A DNA stretch of 64,000 nt from Enterococcus faecalis_A (GTDB lineage Bacteria; Bacillota; Bacilli; Lactobacillales; Enterococcaceae), in the NCBI GenBank assembly GCA_051295955.1, contig JBPDWA010000002.1:124001-188000 (forward strand), written 5' to 3'. Under the pieces are notes generated by a model. That model was not told the origin of the DNA. It searched no databases and saw only the letters and a list, made by a program, of their open reading frames with translations. A program made the translations under genes and the position numbers. Positions 53,531 through 60,775 of the stretch are shown piece by piece. Position 1 is the first letter of the stretch. Every line of letters starts with the position of its first letter.

Positions 53531-54424
53531 TTGAACGTGACAGAAAATTTACAATTAGTCATCATTACCGGAATGAGTGGTGCTGGTAAAACCGTCGCAA
53601 TCCAAAGTTTTGAAGACATGGGCTATTTTTGTGTCGATAATTTGCCGCCTAGTTTAATTCCCAAATTTTGGGAATTGATTAAAGAGTCAGGGAAAGTCAC
53701 GAAAATTGCTTTAGTGATCGACTTACGCTCACGTACCTTTTTTAGAGAAATTCAAAATATGTTGGTGGAAATTGAAAATACCAATTTTATTGATACAACA
53801 ATTATGTTTTTAGACGCTACTGATGAAGAACTGGTTTCCCGTTATAAAGAAACGCGACGAGCCCATCCGATGGCCATGGATGGCTTAGTAACAGAAGGAA
53901 TTAGAAAAGAACGAGCAATTTTAGAAGAAATTAAAGGCGATGCACAGTTAGTTATTGATACCACGCAATTGACACCACGACAATTGCGAGAACGAATTAA
54001 TGAGGAATTCAAATCACGAGATACACATGAATTCCGTGTGGAAATGGTGTCTTTTGGTTTTAAATACGGCTTGCCGATTGATGCTGATATCGTGATGGAT
54101 GTTCGCTTTTTGCCCAATCCTCACTATATTCCGGAACTGCGTCCATTGACTGGACAAGAGAAACCAGTCTATGATTATGTGATGAGTTTTGCAGAAACAG
54201 AAGAATTTTATACGAAATTTATTGATTTATTGCACACTGTATTACCGGGCTATCAAAAAGAAGGAAAAAGCAGTGTGACAATTGCGATTGGTTGTACCGG
54301 TGGTCAACATCGTTCCGTTGCTTTAACAGAGCGTGTGGGAAAAGAACTACAAGCCCAAGCGTACCATGTGAACATCACACACCGCGATTCTAAAAAACGT
54401 AAAGAGACGGTGAATCGTTCATGA
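53531..54424 (+). CDS. rapZ: RapZ/YvcJ nucleotide-binding protein
   Basis: A 297-aa P-loop protein (GMSGAGKT, residues about 14-21; Walker B-like VIDLRS) with a conserved C-terminal domain (IAIGCTGGQHRSVALTERV) that in E. coli binds small RNAs governing glmS; in Gram-positives YvcJ has ATPase/GTPase activity and less clear roles. The start is TTG 53531 or GTG 53537; both are imperfectly spaced from GGGGAG. It overlaps yvcK by four bases (ATGA). Confidence 0.93.
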   Translation: MNVTENLQLVIITGMSGAGKTVAIQSFEDMGYFCVDNLPPSLIPKFWELIKESGKVTKIALVIDLRSRTFFREIQNMLVEIENTNFIDTTIMFLDATDEELVSRYKETRRAHPMAMDGLVTEGIRKERAILEEIKGDAQLVIDTTQLTPRQLRERINEEFKSRDTHEFRVEMVSFGFKYGLPIDADIVMDVRFLPNPHYIPELRPLTGQEKPVYDYVMSFAETEEFYTKFIDLLHTVLPGYQKEGKSSVTIAIGCTGGQHRSVALTERVGKELQAQAYHVNITHRDSKKRKETVNRS

Positions 54425-55416
54425 TAAAAAAATACCGGATACGAAAACCGAAAATTGTAGTTGTTGGAGGCGGCACGGGCTTACCTGTTATTCTTAAAAG
54501 TTTGCGCAATCAAAGTGCAGATATCACAGCAATTGTTACTGTAGCCGATGACGGCGGCAGTAGTGGCGAAATTCGTGCTTCCATGAATACTATGCCACCT
54601 GGGGATTTGCGCAATGTGCTAGTGGCTTTGTCAGATATGCCACAACTTTATGAAGATATTTTTCAATATCGCTTTAATAAATCCGATAGCTTTTTAGCGA
54701 ATCATGCTATAGGCAATTTAATTATTGCTGCAGTTTCTGAAATGCGAGGCAGTACCTACGAAGCAATCCAATTGCTGGCCAAAATGATGCATGTTGATGG
54801 TCATGTTTATCCATCATCAGAGCAGCCATTAACTTTGCATGCGGTGTTTAAAGACGGTACAACGGCAGTGGGAGAATCTAGCATCGCTTTAGACCGAAAA
54901 ATTATCGATCACGTCTATGTGACCAACACCGATGACCATCAACAACCAACTGCAGCTCGGAAAGTTGTAAAAGCAATCGAAGCTGCTGATATGATCGTTC
55001 TCGGTCCTGGTAGTTTGTTTACAAGTATTTTACCTAATCTAGTGATTAGTGAAATTGGCGAAGCCATTAAAAACGCTAGTGGCGAAGTCGTTTATATCTG
55101 TAACATCATGACGCAAAAAGGTGAGACCGAGCATTTTTCAGATGCCGATCACGTTCGTGTCTTGCACAGTCATTTGCAGGGGGAATTTATTAATACTGTC
55201 CTAGTAAACACGGAAAAAGTACCGGAAGGATACATGGATCCAACAATTTATGATGAATATTTGGTTCAAGTAGATCATGACTTCAACGGCTTACGTGAAG
55301 AAGGTTGCCGTGTTATTTCAACGGATTTTTTGAAATTGAGAGACGGCGGTGTTTTTCACGATGGCGAAAAGGTTGTAGAAGAACTGTTCCGAATTGTTTT
55401 TGGCACGAAGTATTAA
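54421..55416 (+). CDS. yvcK: YvcK/GlmR gluconeogenesis and cell-wall metabolic factor
   Basis: A 331-aa CofD-like-fold protein that binds UDP-sugars and directs carbon to cell-wall precursors. The signature GGGTGLPVILKSLR is at the N-terminus, with VTVADDGGSSGEIR, PPGDLRNVLVALS and NIMTQKGET. It overlaps rapZ, and whiA follows after 35 bp; the three-gene cluster is a Gram-positive standard. Confidence 0.95.
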   Translation: MIKKYRIRKPKIVVVGGGTGLPVILKSLRNQSADITAIVTVADDGGSSGEIRASMNTMPPGDLRNVLVALSDMPQLYEDIFQYRFNKSDSFLANHAIGNLIIAAVSEMRGSTYEAIQLLAKMMHVDGHVYPSSEQPLTLHAVFKDGTTAVGESSIALDRKIIDHVYVTNTDDHQQPTAARKVVKAIEAADMIVLGPGSLFTSILPNLVISEIGEAIKNASGEVVYICNIMTQKGETEHFSDADHVRVLHSHLQGEFINTVLVNTEKVPEGYMDPTIYDEYLVQVDHDFNGLREEGCRVISTDFLKLRDGGVFHDGEKVVEELFRIVFGTKY

Positions 55417-55451
55417 GAAAATCTGCTTGAAGTAGAAAGGAGGAACCCCAT

Positions 55452-56387
55452 GTGTCTTTTGCAGCAGAAGTCAAAAAAGAATTAACGAGTTTGGAAGTCC
55501 ATCGGGAACATGCGAAAGCCGAACTGGCGGCTTTGATACGTATGAACGGCTCCTTGAACTTAGTGAACCAGCAATTTGTGCTAAATGTTCAAACCGAAAA
55601 TGCAGCAATCGCTAGACGCATGTATTCTCTTTTAAAAGATCATTACGATGTTCGTTCTGAGCTGCTAGTTCGAAAAAAAATGAAATTAAAAAAAAATAAC
55701 GTCTACATCGTACGCTTAAAACAAGGAACGCAACCGATTCTAGCTGATTTGGACATTATGGATGGCTTAGTCTTCAATAGTCATATCTCCGATGAAATTA
55801 TGGGCAATGCTCAAAAAATGCGCTCTTATTTGCGTGGTGCCTTCATGGCTTCAGGTTCAGTGAATAATCCGGAAACAAGTCGCTATCATTTAGAAATCTA
55901 TTCTCTTTACGAAGAACATAACAACGATATTTGTTCCATGTTGAATTATTACGATTTAAATGCGCGCACACTAGAACGGCGTAACGGCTATATTTCCTAT
56001 TTGAAAGGCGCCGAAAAAATTGCTGATTTTTTAACCTTAATTGGTGCCACAAATTCCATGTTGAAATTTGAAGATGTGCGAATTGTTCGTGATATGCGTA
56101 ATTCCGTCAACCGCCTCGTCAATTGTGAAACTGCCAATCTAAACAAAACAATTGATGCAGCTTCCAAACAAATTGAAAATATTCAGTATATCGAAAAAAG
56201 TGTTGGCCTAACAGCATTACCGGAAAAATTGCAAGAAATTGCCGAACTACGTTTGGAATATCCGGAAGTAAGCTTAAAAGAACTGGGTGAAATGATTCCT
56301 TCAGGAGCGATTTCCAAATCAGGAATAAATCATCGAATACGTAAAATCAATGAATTTGCTGAAAAATTGAGAACGAAAACCACATAA
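55452..56387 (+). CDS. whiA: WhiA DNA-binding protein
   Basis: A 311-aa protein with an N-terminal LAGLIDADG-homing-endonuclease-like domain and a C-terminal helix-turn-helix (VSLKELGEMIPSGAISKSGINHRIRKI). In Gram-positives it affects cell division and chromosome segregation. The GTG start follows AAGGAGG eight bases upstream. Confidence 0.95.
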   Translation: MSFAAEVKKELTSLEVHREHAKAELAALIRMNGSLNLVNQQFVLNVQTENAAIARRMYSLLKDHYDVRSELLVRKKMKLKKNNVYIVRLKQGTQPILADLDIMDGLVFNSHISDEIMGNAQKMRSYLRGAFMASGSVNNPETSRYHLEIYSLYEEHNNDICSMLNYYDLNARTLERRNGYISYLKGAEKIADFLTLIGATNSMLKFEDVRIVRDMRNSVNRLVNCETANLNKTIDAASKQIENIQYIEKSVGLTALPEKLQEIAELRLEYPEVSLKELGEMIPSGAISKSGINHRIRKINEFAEKLRTKTT

Positions 56388-56399
56388 AAATAGCAAAAT

Positions 56400-56432
56400 C
56401 ATCTACTCGGCAAATGAGTAGATGGTTTTATT
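56400..56432 (+). terminator. Terminator of rapZ-yvcK-whiA
   Basis: CATCTACTC pairs with GAGTAGATG and is followed by GTTTTATTTATTTCTT. Confidence 0.85.
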
Positions 56433-56533
56433 TATTTCTTAAATTTAGAAATAAAAAATATGGCTAATTTAAAGAAAACAGTCAATTCAACTGCCATTGA
56501 CTAAAAAATTTTTATGGACTAAAGCTTATTATT

Positions 56534-57213
56534 ATGAGTGAACGAGGAACTTTGGCGTTAGAAAATGTAGACTTAAGCAGTTTTAATACAGCTCAAGTTA
56601 GAAAGATGTCTAGTATGTTCGCGGATGCAGGACTGATAAGCGTAGGGTTAAGCCCTTTTGATACTTCACAAGTTACAAATATGAGTGGAGTGTTTTTACA
56701 TTTCGCTTTAAGTCAGATTCGTCTAGGTGAGAAATTTCGATTTATAGGCAATGACATTGGTTTCTTGGACCTAATCGACAGAAACACATCCTCTGAACTG
56801 GTTAAATGTTGGATAAAAGTTACTGCAAATGAAGGGCACGCCCCTAAACAGATATTGGAAGGATGTAGTATAAAGGATTTCCAGCAGGCAAGTATGTTCC
56901 TGTGCTTAATATGGAAGCAAGTGAAGAGTACATATTAAGTAGTAGTTCAAGTGATACATCTTCAGTTGGTGAAACTGATCTTACTACAGCTTCAAGCGAC
57001 AACTGGACTGCTTCCACTTCCACTTGAGGCAGTGCTATACCAACATCTGATTCTCAAAGTAAAGTACAGGCATCGTTGGGAGTACCTTCCAACACTTCAT
57101 CTAGTTCTGGCGCTTGCTCTAATAACAGTGATCCAGCACCAACTAAGCTATCGGCATTAGGGTCGAAGTGCCGGTTTACTATTACTGTTATCATTGCGGA
57201 TGTTTCTTCTGAG
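56534..57213 (+). pseudogene. Remnant of a BspA-like (DUF285) surface protein
   Basis: The first frame (56534-56938) encodes DUF285-type repeats (LENVDLSSFNTAQVRKMSSMF, LSPFDTSQVTNMSGVF), then IRLGEKFRFIGNDIGFLD, but lacks a signal peptide. A frameshift near 56880 leads to PAGKYVPVLNMEASEEYI and a Ser/Thr-rich wall-spanning tail with a nonsense TGA at 57025. The end, TKLSALGSKCRFTITVII, looks like a degraded sorting signal. Truncation, frameshift and stop make it a dead gene. Confidence 0.8.
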
Positions 57214-57276
57214 TAAAAGGAATAAGTAGCTATTTATTGTACTGAAAAATTATTAAAGAACTAGCAAAGCTATCAA

Positions 57277-57316
57277 GCTGTAGAAAATCTTAAAAAAGAG
57301 GATATCTACAGTTTTT
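57277..57316 (+). terminator. Hairpin after the BspA-like remnant
   Basis: CTGTAGA pairs with TCTACAG, followed by TTTTT. Confidence 0.6.
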
Positions 57317-57319
57317 CCA

Positions 57320-57610
57320 TTACGTTCGACGTTTTATCCAACAAAGTGTTTATTTATTCCGTTAAGCTACTAGTGAAAGACCAGCATCTTATAATGCTCA
57401 GGCTTTAACGTCAATAACAGTATTTCTTGCGAGCAGTTTTTTTGTTTATTAATATGGAATGAATAGTAATTATAAATTTTTTTAACTTGAACCTATATAT
57501 ATTGAAATACTTACGAACGAATTCGTTCATAAAAAAACTATCCTACGTTCATATCCACCAGGACAAAATTGAATGGTTTGGTGCTGCTATTTTTTAATAG
57601 AGTTACTCTT
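57320..57610. other. Non-coding stretch with a 14-bp palindrome
   Basis: About 290 bp with no credible gene. It contains GAACGAATTCGTTC at 57515-57528, a perfect palindrome of regulator-operator type, but no regulator gene nearby. Confidence 0.5.
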
Positions 57611-57620
57611 TGTAGATAAA

Positions 57621-57657
57621 AAACAATCAACTTTTAAGAAGAAAAAGTTGATTGTTT
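57621..57657. terminator. Bidirectional terminator-like hairpin
   Basis: AAACAATCAACTTTT pairs perfectly with AAAAGTTGATTGTTT. It lies 187 bp past the end of the minus-strand thioredoxin-like gene. Confidence 0.7.
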
Positions 57658-57843
57658 ATATTAATGACTTTAGGTGCTTTCACTCATTTAATAAATGAAA
57701 ATCAAAAATTAAGTATACAATAGGTAGATTATTACATTTTGAGCTGCTTGTTTTAAACCAACTAATGCAACTGCTTGCTGATCGCTTTAGTTGTCTCTCA
57801 AATTGTAAATTGTTTTACGGTTTGATTTAATTATACGTACTGC

Positions 57844-58359
57844 TTATTGAAGATAACTCTCTAATATTGCTTTTGAAATGCTTTCATCAAAAATATGTTT
57901 ACCAACAATTATGGTTGGTACGAACTGAATCGTTGCTGCTTGTGCTTCAGCGCTAATTGCCTGTGCTTGTGCTTCATTTTGTTGTTTGTTCAAGCCTAAT
58001 TTTGTTTCAGCATAAGTTGCAACCTCTTCCAAACTCATATCTTTCCAAGCCTCTTGTGTCGCAAACATTTGTCGGATAGCAGCTAAAGCTACATCAGGTG
58101 TTGTGTAATCAAGATGCTGATGCATCACATTTCCTCGCTGTAAACTTTCTTTCGCTTTATCTAAAGGCTTAATAATTCGTTCGATTTTGCCTTCGTTTAC
58201 ATAAGACATCAACAATTGATCGTAATCAGTGAACCATTTTTTACAATAAGGACAGCGAACATTGATAAATTCTATAACTTTGATAGGAGCGGTCACATCT
58301 CCAACGTGTAAACCAGTAGTAGTTGTTACTTGACTGCTGTCAATAACTGAAATATCCAT
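57844..58359 (-). CDS. DsbA-family thioredoxin-fold protein
   Basis: A 171-aa protein with a DsbA-type active site (NVRCPYCKKWF, CxxC with PY between) near residue 36, a helical insertion and the cis-proline loop (IQFVPTIIVG) near the C-terminus. No signal peptide, so it acts in the cytoplasm, probably in thiol redox defence. The ATG follows GGAATGG-type sequence of moderate quality. Related DsbA-like genes sit between whiA and clpP in enterococci. Confidence 0.88.
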   Translation of the reverse strand: MDISVIDSSQVTTTTGLHVGDVTAPIKVIEFINVRCPYCKKWFTDYDQLLMSYVNEGKIERIIKPLDKAKESLQRGNVMHQHLDYTTPDVALAAIRQMFATQEAWKDMSLEEVATYAETKLGLNKQQNEAQAQAISAEAQAATIQFVPTIIVGKHIFDESISKAILESYLQ

Positions 58360-58599
58360 TCTTATCCATTCCTTTCACTTGTACTATCTTGAGTGTACCG
58401 CATTTTTAATGAAAAAGCTAAAATGAATAGTGATTAAGAGATGAACCTGAATTTCATTAAATTATTTAAGTAGAAAATTATGAGTAAAAAATATATTAAC
58501 AATATTTTTAAGTATATATTTTTGCTAATTTTCTCTTCTTTTATTATATTAAAATCAAATAAGAAAAAATTATTAAATATTTTTGAAAGAGGGGTAAAC

Positions 58600-60297
58600 A
58601 TGAAGAAAATTCTATTGAGTGTAGGCGTTATGGTAATTTCTTTGTTTGGCTTTATTGGTTTTAACCAGATGTCATTAGCAGCACCAGCAGGTCCGGAGAT
58701 TGTTAGGGTAGACGGGGTATTAAGAAATGCTAGAGTACTTAAATTTTATATACCAACTATCACGTCGGGAAATTTACCACTTCAAGCAATATACGTTCGA
58801 AGTGAAGACCAAGCAACCTTTGATTATTCTTGGGGAGCTGATCGGATATCACAAACCAATACGGATACGTTTCAAGTAGAATTTGATGCCCAGTATTATC
58901 TTGATTACGTTGATAATGATAGTAATATTGGTAAATATCTATATTTCTATGCAGTTTATAATGATGGTTCGGAATCTCAAAGAATTCCTGTTAGAATTGA
59001 TGATCGGGAATTAGCAACAGAAAAAGAAAATGCTAAAAATCAAATTAGCAACTTAGAAAATTTAACCCACCCACAAATAGAGGATTTCTTGACACAAGTC
59101 AATAACCAAACGAGTACGCCAGAGGTTGAACAAATTTTAAATACTGCTCTTTTACAGGATGCTAAGCAAGGAGCTAATAATCAATTGCAGTCTAATGCAA
59201 ATACAGAAAAAGCAGCGATTGATCAGTTACCCGGCTTAACTAGTGAACAAAAAGCAGCGTTAAAAGATCAAATTGACCAAATTCTACAAACAGGGCTGAC
59301 TGCAATTAATAATGCAACAACATCGGCAGCGGCTCAGCAGGCTTTACAAGATGCAACCAATCAAATCAATCAGATTGTGGCAAATGCTCAATTACAAAAC
59401 AGCAAAAATCAAGCTAGCGATCAATTAAAAAATCATGCTAATAATCAAAAAGCAGCGATTGATCAGTTGCCTGGCTTAACTAATGAACAAAAAACAGCAT
59501 TGAAAAATCAAGTTGATCAAATTCTGCAAACAGGGCTGACTGCGATTAATAATGCAACCACACCAGCAGCGGTTCAGCAAGCTTTGCAAGATGCAATCAA
59601 TAGAATGAATCAGGTCAAGCCAAGTGATCCATTACAAGCAAGTAAGGACCAAGCCAGCAGCCAATTGCAAAATCAAGCGGCGCAGCAAAAAGCAGCGATT
59701 GATCAGATGCCCGGCTTAACTGGTGAACAAAAAGCAGCATTAAAAAACCAAATTGACCAAATTCTACAAGCGGGCTTGACGGCGATTAACGGTGCCACCA
59801 CACCGACAGCAGTACAACAGGCCTTACAGGGTGCAACGAATCAAATCAATCAAGTTGGCGCAAATGCTCAATTACAAAACAGCAAGAATCTAGCCAGTGA
59901 ACAATTGAAAAACCATGCTGCCAAGCAAAAGGCAGCAATTGATCAAATGCCTGGCTTAACCAGTGAACAAAAAGCAGCATTAAAAAACCAAATCGACCAA
60001 ATTCTACAAGCAGGTTTGACGGCGATTAACGATGCTACTACGCCAACAGCAGTGCAACAGGCTTTAGAGGAGGCTATCGATCAAATGAATCAAGTCATGT
60101 TGGATCCTCAATTGCAAAGCATTAATAGCCAAGCGAATCAGAACGGAAATGGTCGTGCTAATTTAAACGCTCAATTTCCAAAAACAAATGAAAATACTCA
60201 GGAAACAAAAGTATTAAAAGTTTGGGGAGGACTCTTAATAACAATCATCATCGGGGGAGCGGCGATCAAATATCGCAGGAAAAATTTGTTTGTTTAG
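58600..60297 (+). CDS. Cell-wall-anchored surface protein with four 80-aa repeats
   Basis: A 565-aa secreted protein. It has a signal peptide (residues 1 to about 28, KKILLSVGVMVISLFGFIGF, ending SLAAPA). A beta-rich domain follows (about 30-135; VRVDGVLRNARVLKFYIP). Then come four helical repeats of 80 aa, each with KAAIDQ(L/M)PGLT, EQKAALKNQIDQIL and GLTAINNATT, like DUF1542/GA-type adhesin modules. The C-terminus has an FPKTN sortase motif, a hydrophobic helix and a KYRRK tail. ATG 58600 follows GAGGGG; the earlier in-frame ATG at 58480 gives an unlikely leader. Possible adhesin or serum-protein binder (inference). Confidence 0.88.
   Translation: MKKILLSVGVMVISLFGFIGFNQMSLAAPAGPEIVRVDGVLRNARVLKFYIPTITSGNLPLQAIYVRSEDQATFDYSWGADRISQTNTDTFQVEFDAQYYLDYVDNDSNIGKYLYFYAVYNDGSESQRIPVRIDDRELATEKENAKNQISNLENLTHPQIEDFLTQVNNQTSTPEVEQILNTALLQDAKQGANNQLQSNANTEKAAIDQLPGLTSEQKAALKDQIDQILQTGLTAINNATTSAAAQQALQDATNQINQIVANAQLQNSKNQASDQLKNHANNQKAAIDQLPGLTNEQKTALKNQVDQILQTGLTAINNATTPAAVQQALQDAINRMNQVKPSDPLQASKDQASSQLQNQAAQQKAAIDQMPGLTGEQKAALKNQIDQILQAGLTAINGATTPTAVQQALQGATNQINQVGANAQLQNSKNLASEQLKNHAAKQKAAIDQMPGLTSEQKAALKNQIDQILQAGLTAINDATTPTAVQQALEEAIDQMNQVMLDPQLQSINSQANQNGNGRANLNAQFPKTNENTQETKVLKVWGGLLITIIIGGAAIKYRRKNLFV
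59161..60120 (+). repeat. Four tandem 240-bp repeats within the surface protein gene
   Basis: The period is exactly 240 bp: the AAAGCAGCGATTGATCAG motif recurs at about 59209, 59449, 59689 and 59929. Copies are diverged, with the last two most alike, suggesting expansion by unequal crossing-over. Confidence 0.95.
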
Positions 60298-60324
60298 CAT
60301 AGCTTTAGGAAATGCTAAGTTTTG
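60294..60324 (+). terminator. Terminator of the surface protein gene
   Basis: TTAGCAT and ATGCTAA form a 7-bp stem overlapping the stop codon, followed by GTTTTG. Confidence 0.6.
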
Positions 60325-60506
60325 AGATGTCGCATGGCTAAGTTCATTTACTATCATTCAGTCAAGGAAATTCAGAAGGGATATTCGGAAAATTTTTATT
60401 ATAAATTTCTGCCCATTACTGGGTTTCAGTGCTACTGTTGTTTTGGTATAATCAATTTTTTTCATGCTAAGTAGATGTTAAAACTCATAAGTATAACTTT
60501 GACAAA

Positions 60507-60535
60507 TTGACAGTTTTGTAGGAGTTTGCTATAGT
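60507..60535 (+). promoter_or_regulatory. Consensus promoter of the MutS2-like gene leader
   Basis: TTGACA (60507-60512) and TATAGT (60530-60535) with 17-bp spacing, among the best promoters in the window. A leader of about 235 nt results. Confidence 0.85.
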
Positions 60536-60580
60536 ATAACTGAAAATAATTAAAACTCCAGTATTGAATGAGGTATTTTG

Positions 60581-60601
60581 ATGAGTGTAGTAGGTATCTA
60601 A
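60581..60601 (+). CDS. Leader peptide uORF, six codons
   Basis: ATG-AGT-GTA-GTA-GGT-ATC-TAA encodes MSVVGI. GAGG lies seven bases upstream, a proper Shine-Dalgarno distance. Its last codons contain AGGTATCT (60592-60599), the first of three pairing segments of the leader. The layout suggests a regulatory short ORF rather than a functional peptide. Confidence 0.6.
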   Translation: MSVVGI

Positions 60602-60759
60602 TTTGTAAGTTGAATAGCCGATAAATCATAAGGTTTATTTGGCATGCTTAACAACAGATACCTGTCGGGTAATATAGAGTGTAAATCTATAAGGCGATAG
60701 TTTATCTATCGTCTTTTTTGCTGGAGTTTATTTGTTTTTGTGACAGGTATCTCTTTTTT
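60592..60759 (+). promoter_or_regulatory. Attenuator-like leader of the MutS2-like gene
   Basis: Segment 1 AGGTATCT (60592-60599) pairs with segment 2 AGATACCT (60656-60663), closing over an internal hairpin (60617-60643). Segment 2, extended to AGATACCTGTC (60656-60666), instead pairs perfectly with segment 3 GACAGGTATCT (60742-60752), which is followed by CTTTTTT and so makes a second terminator. An ordinary terminator lies between. The two pairings exclude each other. Confidence 0.65.
60693..60719 (+). terminator. Leader terminator T1
   Basis: GGCGATAG pairs with CTATCGTC (one wobble) and is followed by six T. It lies within the leader, 57 bp before the start codon. Confidence 0.85.
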
Positions 60760-60775
60760 AGAAAGGAAAAGAGAA

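Noticed and set aside
57515..57528. LexA box
   Set aside because: The half-sites GAACG/CGTTC are closer together than in the CGAAC-N4-GTTCG consensus.
58480..58599. N-terminal extension of the surface protein from ATG 58480
   Set aside because: No ribosome binding site and it would put a second hydrophobic segment before a perfect signal peptide that has its own GAGGGG-ATG.
60542..60770. T-box, purine, TPP or SAM riboswitch in the MutS2-like leader
   Set aside because: None of the hallmark cores (T-box AGGGTGGNACCGCG, purine TATGG/GTNTCTACC, TPP CTGAGA, SAM-III core) is present; the uORF plus three-segment pairing fits attenuation better.
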